In this document: one piece after another, positions 16,176-25,336 of the stretch
Layout of the letters: each line of letters begins with the position of its first letter
Numbering within the stretch: the stretch's first letter is position 1
NCBI RefSeq assembly: GCF_013035425.1
Contig: NZ_WQHX01000002.1
Location: forward strand, 434,001 to 498,000
Origin: Ruegeria arenilitoris
GTDB lineage: Bacteria; Pseudomonadota; Alphaproteobacteria; Rhodobacterales; Rhodobacteraceae
DNA length: 64,000 nt
Direction of reading: 5' to 3'
Position numbers and translations under genes: made by a program
The notes under the pieces: generated by a model
Seen by the model: the letters and a program-made list of their open reading frames with translations, nothing else
The model's database searches: none
Told to the model about the DNA's origin: nothing

Positions 16176-17534
16176 TTATCGATTGGGCAAAAGTAGAAGG
16201 GCGATATCCGGTGTCAGAGCTACAAGGAGCCACACCGAGATCAATGCGATCAAGTAGTAGAACGTGTATCTCAATAGCCGGAAATAGGGCACTCCGGTCA
16301 CGCCTGAGGCAACGTACAAGTTAAGGCCATACGGCGGCGTTATGAAGCCGATTGAAGCGCCAACAAGAAATATTACCGCGAAGTGGATTGGATCGACACC
16401 AACGCTTGCTGCAATCGGCGCGAGAATTGGTGCTAGGATGATCGTAACCGGCAGGGACTCCAGTACCATGCCAGAAACAAAGACGATAGCCATGGCTGCG
16501 AACAGAACAGGATAGTATCCGCCCATCGACGTCAGGAAGTCTGTTATTACCGCCTGCGCCCCCAGCAACGAAAGTATCTGCTGCATCACAACCGAAATCG
16601 CAATAAGCGGTGCCAAAACACCGGTAATTTGGGCAGAACGCATGGTGATGCTGGGAATTTCTCTAAGGGTGAATCCCTCCACGACCAACATCTCGGCATA
16701 GGATTTCTCGGACCAATCCTTGTTCATATTCAACTTCAACACGCGACTTGCGATCCAGCTTAGGAGTCCGGCAATGATACAGAAACCGACGGTTACTCCG
16801 GCTGCTTCGGTCGGTGAAAACTTGCCCGTGTAAATACCCCAAAGCACAAGCCCAATAGCAAAGAAACCAAGCCATGCGCCGAACGCTGTTTTCAAAACCC
16901 GGTTCAGTTGCAATTGGATCAGGTGACCCCAGCCATTAGCACGGCAAACAAGCCAGCAGGCAACCTGCATACCGATCACCATTAGCGCGCCGGGCAGGAT
17001 ACCAGCCACAAAAAGGTCCGAGATCGGAAGGTTCAGAAGGAAGCCATAAACGATAAAGATAATCGACGGAGGGATGATGATCCCAACCGTGCCGCCGGCC
17101 GCCGCTGTTGCGGCAGAAAAGCGTTCGTCGTACCCACCTTTAACCATCTCGGGGTGCAGCATTGAACCGATGGTTGCCGTAGTGGCTGAGTTCGAACCCG
17201 AAATCGCGGCGAAAAGGCCGCATGCACCCAGCGAAGCCATGGCAAGCCCGCCACGCACCCATCCAAGGCAAGCGTATGCGTAATCTGATAGCCTTCGCGC
17301 AATACCCGACTTGTTGATCAAGTCGCCTGTAAGAATGAACAATGGCATCGCAAGCAAGGCAAAGCCCTTGTTAAATACGTTCAGAAGCTCGGCTCCCATA
17401 TTGTCGAGCGTCAGGCCTAGAACGAAAGAACAGCCTACAATCCAGGACGCGATGACCAAAAAAACCGGTACACCCAACATAAAAAGAAAGGTGACGCCGA
17501 CCGAGATCAGGGTGATTATTGTTCCGTCGGTCAT
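16176..17534 (-). CDS. dctM: TRAP transporter large permease DctM
   Basis: 452-residue integral membrane protein of the DctM family with about 12 hydrophobic segments. Family landmarks: LAMPLFILTGDLINKSGIARRL, ISGSNSATTATIGSMLHPEM, GGTVGIIIPPSIIFIVYG and GASIGFITPPYGLNLYVASG. It carries solute across the inner membrane driven by an ion gradient. GGAGGAGGT stands before ATG 17534, which overlaps the dctQ stop (TAATG). Substrate unknown; a carboxylate or hydroxy compound linked to the GMC enzyme is a guess. Confidence 0.95.
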   Translation of the reverse strand: MTDGTIITLISVGVTFLFMLGVPVFLVIASWIVGCSFVLGLTLDNMGAELLNVFNKGFALLAMPLFILTGDLINKSGIARRLSDYAYACLGWVRGGLAMASLGACGLFAAISGSNSATTATIGSMLHPEMVKGGYDERFSAATAAAGGTVGIIIPPSIIFIVYGFLLNLPISDLFVAGILPGALMVIGMQVACWLVCRANGWGHLIQLQLNRVLKTAFGAWLGFFAIGLVLWGIYTGKFSPTEAAGVTVGFCIIAGLLSWIASRVLKLNMNKDWSEKSYAEMLVVEGFTLREIPSITMRSAQITGVLAPLIAISVVMQQILSLLGAQAVITDFLTSMGGYYPVLFAAMAIVFVSGMVLESLPVTIILAPILAPIAASVGVDPIHFAVIFLVGASIGFITPPYGLNLYVASGVTGVPYFRLLRYTFYYLIALISVWLLVALTPDIALLLLPNR

Positions 17535-18202
17535 TAATCACCTCCTCCGATAACGGATTGCTTGATAAGTTCGTTACCTTCACGGTAGTTCTCAAGATCT
17601 TCCAGAAAGTTTTCAACCACGCGGCCAGCCATCAGCACAAAAGCGAGAGGTGCCGTTATTAGGAACCACCATTGCATTGTATTGTCGGTGCCAAGAACGA
17701 TTTGGAAATTTGACGCCGAAAGCGCCACAGCCCGAGCCGTCGTCACAATCACAATAATTGCAAAAGTCATCCACAAAACGTTGTCGAGGCAGAGACAAAG
17801 GAGTTGACCCTTGCGGCTCATCCGACTGCGGAACTCTGAAAAACTGAGGTGAGAGCGAAGACGCACATTATAGGTTGCACCAAACCAAGCCATGACCATG
17901 AACAACAATGGTGGGATCGTCGTCGACCAAGGCTGCTGATTGGAAAAGATGAACCGGTCAACCACGCCCCAGAAAATTATTAACGCAATGGCAAGATAGC
18001 TGATCACCATGAAACTACGTTCCAAATGGCGGTCCAGAAGTGGCACGCGCTTATAAATCATCGCTATGGCCCAACCTCCGCCGATTGCTACGATGAACCC
18101 GAGTATCCAGGTTGCATCGCTTTTCAGAGCATTTCGAATGCCAAAGGCATCGCCTGCAAGTAAGGCCGAAAAAATCGCGCCAATGTCAGCAAGAATTGAC
18201 AT
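17534..18202 (-). CDS. dctQ: TRAP transporter small permease DctQ
   Basis: 222 residues with four or more hydrophobic helices: one after residue 29, one near 58-80, then 100-115 and 142-165 and 180-200. It is somewhat longer than the classic 160-190 residues. Its place between dctP and dctM, with TAATG coupling to dctM, identifies it as DctQ, which bridges binding protein and large permease. GGGAGG precedes ATG 18202. Sequence similarity within this family is always weak, so the call leans on context and topology. Confidence 0.85.
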   Translation of the reverse strand: MSILADIGAIFSALLAGDAFGIRNALKSDATWILGFIVAIGGGWAIAMIYKRVPLLDRHLERSFMVISYLAIALIIFWGVVDRFIFSNQQPWSTTIPPLLFMVMAWFGATYNVRLRSHLSFSEFRSRMSRKGQLLCLCLDNVLWMTFAIIVIVTTARAVALSASNFQIVLGTDNTMQWWFLITAPLAFVLMAGRVVENFLEDLENYREGNELIKQSVIGGGD

Positions 18203-18244
18203 GTATACCCTCCCGTCAGTCTCGGCCCTTCAGCCACTCGCGGC

Positions 18245-18273
18245 AAAAAAGCCAGCCCTTTGAAAGGGCTGGC
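18245..18273 (-). terminator. Intrinsic terminator/attenuator between dctP and dctQ
   Basis: GCCAGCCCTT (18251-18260) and AAGGGCTGGC (18264-18273) form a perfect 10-bp stem with a three-base loop. On the minus strand it is followed by six T (complement of A 18245-18250). It is the best-formed intrinsic terminator in the transporter operons and should lower dctQM expression against dctP. Confidence 0.85.
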
Positions 18274-18293
18274 TCGATGCTAGACTAACAATC

Positions 18294-19526
18294 TTAACCT
18301 TTCCACCAACGACGCGGCTCGACATTTTCCGCGAGAGTATGCGGGTTGGTTCGTACCTCGTCATAGATTTCCTGATAGGTATCGATGCCGCCGGCCCAAC
18401 TGTTGATCCGTTCACGCCACTCTTCCCAGAGCTGTGGCTGGAACTCGGGGGAACACATTTCTTCCGCCTTTTTGATCTCGGCATCAGACAATGCGGCGAC
18501 GCGCACATTATTCTTGGCGAAGATCGTGTCGGGGCCTTGATGCGGGTGCGAGAAGCCAACGGTGTTGACCAGAGCTGCCTCGTTTGCTGCTTGCACGTGC
18601 ACCTGCGTCAGATAAGAAGACTCCATCACAGCGTCCTGCAATTCGCCACCAAGACTGTCGAATGTCGATGCCGACATAGCAGTATGCTCAGTACCGCAGA
18701 AAAAGCGCAGATCGACACATTGCGAAACCACTGGCGACATATTGGCGTAGGCCACAGCCGATGCCCATGTCTCTGCGCCGTCGATTAGCCCTTGCTTCAA
18801 ACCGTCAAGGGTTTCTTCCCAAGCGACCGGAACAGGGTTCAAGTCCAGTGCCTGCATCGCGATGCGACCAAGCTGAGTACCGGTGACGCGGTTCTTGGTG
18901 CCAGCTAACTGCTCGACGGAGGTCACGGTGTCTTTGTCTTCCCAGGCAAGGCCAAGCTGGATGCCGCGGAGTTCCGCGTGGGTGAAGAGGAACTTCAGCC
19001 CGTGCATCTTCTCAAAAGGATCGCGCAGGATGGTCTGCGAGGCAGGCGAATACATGAAGTGATACTGATCGGCACGCGAACGGAACATATAGGCATAGTC
19101 AAGCACGTTTAGATAGGGTGCGCCTCCTGCCGAGTTTTGTGTCGATGCCGCGTAGATATCGACGATCCCTTGCTGTGTTTTTTCGACACAGGAAAGCTGA
19201 CCGCAAATCTGGTTGTTGCCGATGAATTCGACACGGATCTCGCCATCGGTGCGTTCTTCCAGGTCGCGCACAAACTCAAGACAGCCGGCTCGTTCAATAA
19301 GAAGGTTGTCTTGATTGAAGCCTGCCGCGCCAAACTTCAGATTAAACTTGGGTTCCTTCGAATACCGGCGATTGTACTGCGATTCAGCTGCTTGCGCCAG
19401 GTTGGCGGCTGTCATTGCGCCGCCCAAAGTACCTGCAGCCAAGAGTGTTGAACTCATGCCATAGGTACCTGCAATCTTGAAGAAATCTCGACGCGAGACC
19501 CCTTTCACACGGTCAAATATTCCCAT
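18294..19526 (-). CDS. dctP: TRAP transporter binding protein DctP with Tat signal
   Basis: 410 residues from ATG 19526, which follows GGGAGG; a longer frame adds 14 residues without a ribosome site. The N-terminus has a twin-arginine signal: VSRRDFFKIAG, a hydrophobic stretch and AQAAES near residue 45. The mature part is DctP-like: EIRVEFIGNNQICG, GIVDIYAASTQNSAG, LDGLKQGLIDGAETWASAV and so on. Tat export means it folds in the cytoplasm, perhaps with a cofactor or ion. It captures the substrate for DctQM. The operon is divergent from the GMC oxidoreductase gene across 108 bp. Confidence 0.92.
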   Translation of the reverse strand: MGIFDRVKGVSRRDFFKIAGTYGMSSTLLAAGTLGGAMTAANLAQAAESQYNRRYSKEPKFNLKFGAAGFNQDNLLIERAGCLEFVRDLEERTDGEIRVEFIGNNQICGQLSCVEKTQQGIVDIYAASTQNSAGGAPYLNVLDYAYMFRSRADQYHFMYSPASQTILRDPFEKMHGLKFLFTHAELRGIQLGLAWEDKDTVTSVEQLAGTKNRVTGTQLGRIAMQALDLNPVPVAWEETLDGLKQGLIDGAETWASAVAYANMSPVVSQCVDLRFFCGTEHTAMSASTFDSLGGELQDAVMESSYLTQVHVQAANEAALVNTVGFSHPHQGPDTIFAKNNVRVAALSDAEIKKAEEMCSPEFQPQLWEEWRERINSWAGGIDTYQEIYDEVRTNPHTLAENVEPRRWWKG

Positions 19527-19634
19527 TGGTTCCTCCCATTTCCCAATTATTGAGACGTATTGTATCAAAAAAGGCTAGTATAGTTCCGGCAATTTGCCTA
19601 GAGTTTTTTTCAACGACCTTGGGAGGAGACGGTT

Positions 19635-21230
19635 ATGGAGGTGGATTATGCAGTCGTCGGAGCGGGGTCTTCAGGCTGCGTCATTGCAAATCGCCTGAGC
19701 GCTAACCCCAATACAACAGTCGCTTTGTTGGAGGCTGGAGGTCCAGACACCAACCCATGGATTCATATCCCCGTCGGATATTTCAAGACGATGCACAACC
19801 CATCCGTGGATTGGTGCTATCGTACCGAACCCGACCCCGGCCTGAATGGCCGGTCAATTGACTGGCCTAGAGGAAAAGTTCTGGGCGGTTCATCATCGCT
19901 GAATGGTCTTCTTTATGTACGCGGTCAGAAAGAGGATTATGACCGCTGGCGACAAATGGGAAATGTTGGCTGGGGATGGGACGACGTACTTCCTCTATTT
20001 AAACGCAGCGAAGACCAAGAGCGCGGTGAAGACGACTACCATGGCGTCGGCGGACCCTTGTCCGTATCTAACATGCGCATACAGCGACCGATCTGTGACG
20101 CATGGGTGGCGGCTGCTCAATCCGCTGGGTACCCATTCAATCCTGATTACAATGGGGCCAATCAAGAAGGCGTCGGTTATTTCCAATTGACAACGCGGAA
20201 TGGTCGTCGGTGTAGCGCTGCTGTCGCCTACCTCAAGCCAATTCGAAATCGGCAAAACCTAAAGATAATCACACACGCATTGGTGACGCGCGTCCAACTG
20301 GACGGAAAGCAAGCAACGGGCTTAATTTACGGAGACCGCTCAGGTGAACAGAAAACGATCAAGGTTCGCCGCGAAATCATTTTGTCCGGAGGCGCGATAA
20401 ACTCTCCGCAAATTCTGATGCTGTCAGGTATCGGGGATCCCGATCATTTGAAAGAAAACGGAATTGAGCCTCTCCATGCACTGCCCAGTGTGGGAAAAGG
20501 CCTTCAAGACCATTTGCAGGCGCGACTTGTTTTCAAGTGCAACGAGCCTACGTTGAACGACGAGGTTCGCAGCCTGTTCAACCAAGCAAGAATTGCAATG
20601 AAATACGCGCTGTTTCGCGCCGGTCCAATGACGATGGCGGCTAGCCTGGCAACTGGGTTCCTTAAAACCCGAACAGAGCTTGATACACCTGACATTCAAT
20701 TCCACGTTCAACCTTGGTCTGCTGACAGCCCCGGAGAAGGCGTGCATCCATTCTCTGCTTTCACGATGTCCGTATGCCAGCTTCGACCTGAAAGCCGTGG
20801 CGAGTTGCGTCTGGATGGTCCCGACCCTTCTCAATACGTAAAAATACACCCGAATTACTTATCTACTGAAACAGATTGCAGAACTATTGTTGACGGAGTG
20901 AATATCGCGCGGAACATCGCGCGACATAACCCACTGGCCTCAAAAATTTCTGAAGAGTTCAGGCCAAGCTCAGAGTTGTCAAGTGATGATTACAAGGGAA
21001 CTCTGGATTGGGCCCGATCAAATTCAGTTTCAATATACCACCCCACCGGAACATGCGCGATGGGCACATCGAAAAACTCCGTGGTTGACCCAACACTCAG
21101 AGTAAACGGGATTGGAAATCTTAGGGTGGCTGATTGTTCAATAATGCCCGAGATTGTCAGCGGAAATACAAATGCCCCAGCAATAATGATCGGTGAAAAA
21201 GCTAGCGAGATTTTGCGCGTAGACGCGTGA
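19635..21230 (+). CDS. GMC oxidoreductase (choline dehydrogenase-like)
   Basis: 531-residue FAD enzyme of the glucose-methanol-choline family. The FAD-binding start DYAVVGAGSSGCVIANRLS, the GMC-1 region GKVLGGSSSLNGLLYVRG (near 80-97) and GMC-2 region SGGAINSPQILMLSGIG are clear. The catalytic His sits in YHPTGTCAMG and the partner Asn in SGNTNAPAIMIGE near the C-terminus. The length equals choline and alcohol dehydrogenases (BetA, AlkJ). GGGAGGAG precedes ATG 19635. It is divergent from dctPQM-iclR, which suggests the TRAP substrate is the alcohol it oxidises; not necessarily choline, since no betB or betI is near. Confidence 0.92.
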   Translation: MEVDYAVVGAGSSGCVIANRLSANPNTTVALLEAGGPDTNPWIHIPVGYFKTMHNPSVDWCYRTEPDPGLNGRSIDWPRGKVLGGSSSLNGLLYVRGQKEDYDRWRQMGNVGWGWDDVLPLFKRSEDQERGEDDYHGVGGPLSVSNMRIQRPICDAWVAAAQSAGYPFNPDYNGANQEGVGYFQLTTRNGRRCSAAVAYLKPIRNRQNLKIITHALVTRVQLDGKQATGLIYGDRSGEQKTIKVRREIILSGGAINSPQILMLSGIGDPDHLKENGIEPLHALPSVGKGLQDHLQARLVFKCNEPTLNDEVRSLFNQARIAMKYALFRAGPMTMAASLATGFLKTRTELDTPDIQFHVQPWSADSPGEGVHPFSAFTMSVCQLRPESRGELRLDGPDPSQYVKIHPNYLSTETDCRTIVDGVNIARNIARHNPLASKISEEFRPSSELSSDDYKGTLDWARSNSVSIYHPTGTCAMGTSKNSVVDPTLRVNGIGNLRVADCSIMPEIVSGNTNAPAIMIGEKASEILRVDA

Positions 21231-21622
21231 TCCCTGCAGCTTGCACAGAATAAACAGCGATTTAATTCGATACTAAGAAGGTTTAGCTCCTCAAAAAACC
21301 GATTGTGAGGCCTCGTCGAATTGTCACTACCGCTTTTTTTGCCGCAATCGCTGTGACTAAAAAATCCTGAGAAACAACCACCTGAAAAAAAAATCACAAA
21401 TTAAACTGCGCAGACCGAGGCAATAACCCAAAAACACACAACGCAATGTTGAGTTTTAACAACTGACAGATAACAGCTCGAACCTTTTTGCGCTCAAAGA
21501 CATTGCCCTTGCCCCACTCCCCGCAAATTTCATAGTGCTTCACGCTTATTCAAACAAAGACGCCGCAACCATGATGCGTCTCTGCTGCAAGTCCGAACCT
21601 TGCCAAGATCTTAGCTACAAGC
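21231..21622. other. 392-bp gap between convergent genes, nothing identified
   Basis: This AT-rich stretch lies between the ends of the GMC gene and the larger MscS gene. A few A/T homopolymer runs are present, but no hairpin of convincing length, RNA gene or start with ribosome site was found. Confidence 0.5.
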
Positions 21623-23236
21623 TCAGGTGGTATTCTGCGCTAATTTGCCATCCCATTCTTCAGTGGAAATCTTGGGCTCAGGGGGATCCGCAATATACGA
21701 AGGTGTCATTATTTGTGTACTGTTCTCGTTGAAGACATTGACAATATTCTCGTGCAAATCCGACAGAATTTTAGGAAGACTTGATCCACGTGACGTATAG
21801 GCATTGATTTCGTAGTTGATGGCATAGTCGGCCAACTGGGTCCAAAGCACAAAAGGTTCCGGTGTTTTTCGCAATCCTTGGGTGCGACGGGCAGCTTCTA
21901 TCAACATTGCTTGAATTTTTTTTGGCGGTTCTTCGTACCCGATCCCTACCGTCGTATGAACAAGGATTCCTCGACCGTCGACCTTGCGCGAATAGTTTAC
22001 AACTTCGGAGTTCAATAACTGAGCATTTGGAATACTGATCATTTCGTTCTTTATCGACTTGATAAGCGTTTCCATAAGTTTGATTTCGGTTACATCCCCC
22101 ACTTTGTCCCCTACCCGAATTCGGTCACCGATATTGGTGCTTCGACGATAAATGACAAACAATCCGGCCATCATGTTGGAAACAACAGTATTGGACCCTA
22201 AAGAAACCATTATTCCAGCGAGAATAGTCAGGCCCTGAAAAGCCCGGGAATCCGAGCCGGGGATATATGGGTAAGCAAACACAACCGCGATAACGATAAC
22301 CAAAGCCCGGCAAAGCATGTTCGTTGGAGCGATCCAGTGCGCTTCAAAGTCCTTTATTTGGAACGCACCGTTTTCCAAGTTTTCAAAGAACAGATCAAGG
22401 CCGCGGATAACAAACCTAGTTACCGCTGCAATTATCGCCAGCATAATAAGATTGGGTAAGTAGCCCACCACAGCCAGCACAATTCCAATCAGCGGTTCGC
22501 TCACATATTTAAGCAAAACTTGCGCAATGGCTTGCGTTTCCGCGAAAGACAATAGGACCAGGGACAGGTAATAATAGAAAAAGAACAGAAAAAGCACCCA
22601 CATTATCGTGTGGATTGCATACACTATGATTGAGGCGATAGCCCGGCTTCGCAGAAGGGATTTGGTTGCCTCTTCTACAGTTTCCACCCTTTTTTCCAGC
22701 TGTTTGCGGATGTAACTCAGAAACTTCTTTCGTTTTGTAAAAAAGAAATATGACACAAGCCCGAATATTGCTGTCCACGCGACCGCAGCCAAAGCGCTGT
22801 CAACTCGTCCTTCACTGGATCGAGCATCACGGTACTGTAAAATAGCGACTTCGATGGCTTCCGCCTGCAATCCAGCCAGAACCTCAATATCCATCTGCTC
22901 ATGGTCGGCATCCGCTTGAGTGGTGATGGTGACCATCTGACCGTCGGCACGAATGAGTTGTCCAAATTCAGCTTCTGAAACTTGGATATTGACCGTCGCG
23001 CTTTCTGATTTTTCCGCGACCTGAGCGATCCTTTCCTCAATTTTCTCGGCACGCTCAGTGGCCGGCAACGCACTAGATCCGCGCACAACAAACAGTTCTT
23101 CCCCGTCCACAGTTACCGGTGCGATAAATTCGGGATCGTCGCGTTCTGGTTGCGGTTGCAGAATTTCTTCGGTTTGGGCCAGCACAACGTTGCTGGCAAA
23201 CAGAAGCAGCGTGAAACAAACTAAAAGCGCTCTCAT
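21623..23236 (-). CDS. MscS-family mechanosensitive channel (large form)
   Basis: 537 residues. Signal peptide about 1-20 (MRALLVCFTLLLFASNVVLA), a periplasmic region to about 140, then membrane helices near 145-166, 200-228, 248-275, 305-325 and 335-360. The last helix and following strand (GIMVSLGSNTVVSNMMAGLFVI, then IGDRIRVGDKVGDVTEI) are the MscS pore and beta-domain. EMISIPNAQLLNSEVVNYSR is the usual beta-domain motif. Such channels open under membrane tension and release solutes. It overlaps the next MscS gene by ATGA, so the two are coupled and may form related or mixed channels. Confidence 0.9.
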   Translation of the reverse strand: MRALLVCFTLLLFASNVVLAQTEEILQPQPERDDPEFIAPVTVDGEELFVVRGSSALPATERAEKIEERIAQVAEKSESATVNIQVSEAEFGQLIRADGQMVTITTQADADHEQMDIEVLAGLQAEAIEVAILQYRDARSSEGRVDSALAAVAWTAIFGLVSYFFFTKRKKFLSYIRKQLEKRVETVEEATKSLLRSRAIASIIVYAIHTIMWVLFLFFFYYYLSLVLLSFAETQAIAQVLLKYVSEPLIGIVLAVVGYLPNLIMLAIIAAVTRFVIRGLDLFFENLENGAFQIKDFEAHWIAPTNMLCRALVIVIAVVFAYPYIPGSDSRAFQGLTILAGIMVSLGSNTVVSNMMAGLFVIYRRSTNIGDRIRVGDKVGDVTEIKLMETLIKSIKNEMISIPNAQLLNSEVVNYSRKVDGRGILVHTTVGIGYEEPPKKIQAMLIEAARRTQGLRKTPEPFVLWTQLADYAINYEINAYTSRGSSLPKILSDLHENIVNVFNENSTQIMTPSYIADPPEPKISTEEWDGKLAQNTT

Positions 23237-24555
23237 GACTTCAATCCTTCTGCCGGGATCAGATGAACATCGCGCTGCGGGAACGGAATCGATATCCCTT
23301 CTTCGTCAAACCGCTCCTTTGCCTGACCTGTTATGTCCCAATACACCGTCCAATAGTCGTCTGACTTGGACCATGGCCGGCAAAAAATATTAACGGAGTT
23401 ATCGCCCAATTCTCCGACAAAGACTTCTGGTTCCGGCGAACGAAGGCACAAATCGTGCTGCGAGACCAATTCTTTCAAAACATCGATTGCATGAGCGGCG
23501 TTGTCGGAATACGCGATGCCAAATACCATATCGACACGGCGCTCTTCTGATGCGCTTACGTTGGTAATTACGTCGCCCCAAATCTTACTGTTTGGTACAA
23601 TGATAATCTGGTTGTCGAAGGTGCGGATTTTCGTCGAAACCACAGACATTTCATCGACAAAACCAGAGGAACCGCCGACCTGAATATAGTCGCCAGTATC
23701 GAATGGCTTCAAAACCATTATCATCAGTCCGCTTGCAAGGTTTCCCAGCGTTTCCTGAAGCGCGAAACCTAAAATAAAAGACAAACCACCCAGAACCGCG
23801 AAAAGCGGTGTCACGTTGACGCCAAACAACGCCAAGACAACCAAAATCCCAAGTACAAATACGGCCCAATAAACCGACGTCGCTATGAATCTTTTTAGCA
23901 TCCTGGATATGGTCGGTATTTTGTTTAAACCGCGTTCTGTGACTCTGCGCACAAGCCGAGCAATAAACATCATGACCCAAACGGCGACCAATACACCAAG
24001 GCCCGCCATTAGCAGGCCAACTCCACCATCCCATGACACCAGCCATTGTACTGCGTTTTGGAATAGTGTTTGCAAATCGGTTGTCTTTAAAACACCCGTT
24101 TTCAGCGCCAGAATGTAATCAGTGTGCGGCTTCAGGTCTTCCTCGGCAGCTCCTTTCAAAGCCCATTCTTCTAAGACAAGCGTGTAATTATTTAAGACTC
24201 CCGCACCTGTATCATTCATAACATTAAGCTGAGACCTCAGATTATCTTCCTGAGATCCACTTGCCGATTGTAGGTTCACGTTGATCCTTGCAACGTCTTC
24301 AAGCAATTCACGAACATGATCCTGCCAAATTCCAGCTGACTCAGACAGTTCGTCAACAGTAAGTGGGACTAGCAATATCTCCAGTTCGCCGCTCGAAATA
24401 CTCTTATCCACGACTTGCAAAAACAAGTCATCTTGCTCAACCTCAACGGGCTCTTGTTCCACCTCAGTTTCCTGAGCGTTTAAAAGGAAAGTGCTCGAAA
24501 CAAATATAATCCCGGCAAGTATCCAAAGTACTGCTGGGCAATCGAAGCGCGCCAT
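23233..24555 (-). CDS. MscS-family mechanosensitive channel (small form)
   Basis: 440 residues with a signal peptide (about 1-27), an extracytoplasmic part to near 165, then three helices (about 170-197, 215-235, 238-262). The pore helix and beta-domain are textbook MscS: GFALQETLGNLASGLMIMVLKPFDTGDYIQVGG, then FDNQIIIVPNSKIWGDVITN and the C-terminal alpha/beta domain ending FPQRDVHL. GGGAGGG precedes ATG 24555. First gene of the two-channel operon. It protects against hypo-osmotic shock by family; its close partner suggests paralogous duplication followed by divergence. Confidence 0.93.
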   Translation of the reverse strand: MARFDCPAVLWILAGIIFVSSTFLLNAQETEVEQEPVEVEQDDLFLQVVDKSISSGELEILLVPLTVDELSESAGIWQDHVRELLEDVARINVNLQSASGSQEDNLRSQLNVMNDTGAGVLNNYTLVLEEWALKGAAEEDLKPHTDYILALKTGVLKTTDLQTLFQNAVQWLVSWDGGVGLLMAGLGVLVAVWVMMFIARLVRRVTERGLNKIPTISRMLKRFIATSVYWAVFVLGILVVLALFGVNVTPLFAVLGGLSFILGFALQETLGNLASGLMIMVLKPFDTGDYIQVGGSSGFVDEMSVVSTKIRTFDNQIIIVPNSKIWGDVITNVSASEERRVDMVFGIAYSDNAAHAIDVLKELVSQHDLCLRSPEPEVFVGELGDNSVNIFCRPWSKSDDYWTVYWDITGQAKERFDEEGISIPFPQRDVHLIPAEGLKS

Positions 24556-24665
24556 TTTTGTCCCTCCCCCTGTTAGGGAATTACGAAATCATAAACAGCG
24601 CTGAGAAATCCATTATTTTATTCGAAATAGTAGAAGTTTGTAGAATATTGAAGTTCGATAACCGC

Positions 24666-24691
24666 AAAAAAAGCCCCGCATAATGCGGGGC
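24666..24691 (-). terminator. Strong intrinsic terminator on the minus strand with no gene in front
   Basis: GCCCCGC (24673-24679) and GCGGGGC (24685-24691) form a GC-rich 7-bp stem with loop ATAAT. On the minus strand seven T follow directly (complement of A 24666-24672). The protein genes to its right run the other way, so it ends some short minus-strand transcript from within about 24692-24916. It also insulates the mscS pair, which starts at 24555. Confidence 0.75.
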
Positions 24692-24916
24692 AAAGGTAAC
24701 ACAGAAAAAGTCTTCCGTGTTGGGGAACACTTTTAGTACGTGGTTGCAGTTCGGTTGGATCAAATTGCCGATTTTAGCAACTTGCGGACGGAAGATGCGG
24801 AGAGCATCCTCAAATTTGGCTACGTCTTTCCGTTGGCTACCACTAACTCCTTCCAACCAATTTTTGAATTTTGCGAAAGCCTGATATTAAAGCCTCCAGC
24901 AAACTATGGAGGTCCA
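24692..24916 (-). ncRNA. Candidate small RNA upstream of the orphan terminator
   Basis: This is an inference from the orphan minus-strand terminator at 24666-24691. The 225 bp to its right have no supported protein gene on the minus strand: the one long frame there reads straight through the hairpin and lacks a ribosome site. The minus strand near the hairpin contains two GTGTT repeats and a T-rich patch that could be single-stranded. No known RNA family is recognised, and the 5' end is not defined. Confidence 0.3.
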
Positions 24917-25243
24917 ATGAATTCGTTAGCCAGAATAACCCGAGGAATAGGTATCGCGTTTAAGGACGGGAGAGTTAAAGGAATTCTTGCCTTTACCGTA
25001 GGCATGATTTTTTGGGCATCTGTGTTTTATCATTATGTTGAAGGCTGGGGCTGGTTGGACTCTGCCTATTTTTCGGTTGTGACCATTTCTACCGTTGGGT
25101 TTGGTGATTTTTCACCTGAAACAGCGGCAGGTAAAATATTTACGATGCTTTATATTATTGTCGGGCTGGGCGTTTTTGTAACAGCAGCCACGACCGTCGC
25201 TGACTCAATTCTATCCCAAGATGACGACGATGCCGACAAGTGA
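24917..25243 (+). CDS. Two-helix potassium channel subunit
   Basis: 108 residues. The first membrane helix is about 22-40, then the pore loop with VVTISTVGFGDFSPET (selectivity filter TVGFGD at 59-64), then the second helix about 73-97, and a short acidic tail (DDDDADK). This is the minimal Ion_trans_2 pore unit, acting as a tetramer and letting K+ through; no regulatory RCK domain is attached. The start ATG 24917 has GGAGG eight bases in front; a frame open 59 codons further upstream lacks a ribosome site and crosses the candidate sRNA region. Near two MscS channels it fits osmotic or voltage homeostasis. Confidence 0.88.
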   Translation: MNSLARITRGIGIAFKDGRVKGILAFTVGMIFWASVFYHYVEGWGWLDSAYFSVVTISTVGFGDFSPETAAGKIFTMLYIIVGLGVFVTAATTVADSILSQDDDDADK

Positions 25244-25297
25244 AAAACGTCCCTTGTGCCGTTCAAAAAGTTAAGTCCGGCAATTTGTTCGTTGCAT

Positions 25298-25336
25298 TTG
25301 TAGTTCAGCGCGTTTGGAATTTTCGCTGAACTACAA
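25298..25336. terminator. 13-bp stem-loop after the potassium channel gene
   Basis: TTGTAGTTCAGCG (25298-25310) and CGCTGAACTACAA (25324-25336) are perfectly complementary around a 13-base loop. It lies 55 bp after the channel stop and before the AI-2E operon. No T-run follows on either strand, so it may be a Rho-assisted terminator, an mRNA end protector or a protein site. Confidence 0.5.

Noticed and set aside
24581..24856. Minus-strand open frame of 91 codons between mscS and the K+ channel
   Set aside because: It reads through the strong terminator hairpin, has no ribosome site and no family features. A small RNA explains the terminator better.
24740..24916. N-terminal extension of 59 codons for the K+ channel
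   Set aside because: No ribosome site at 24740, no typical sequence, and the internal ATG 24917 has a good GGAGG and gives a standard 2TM channel.
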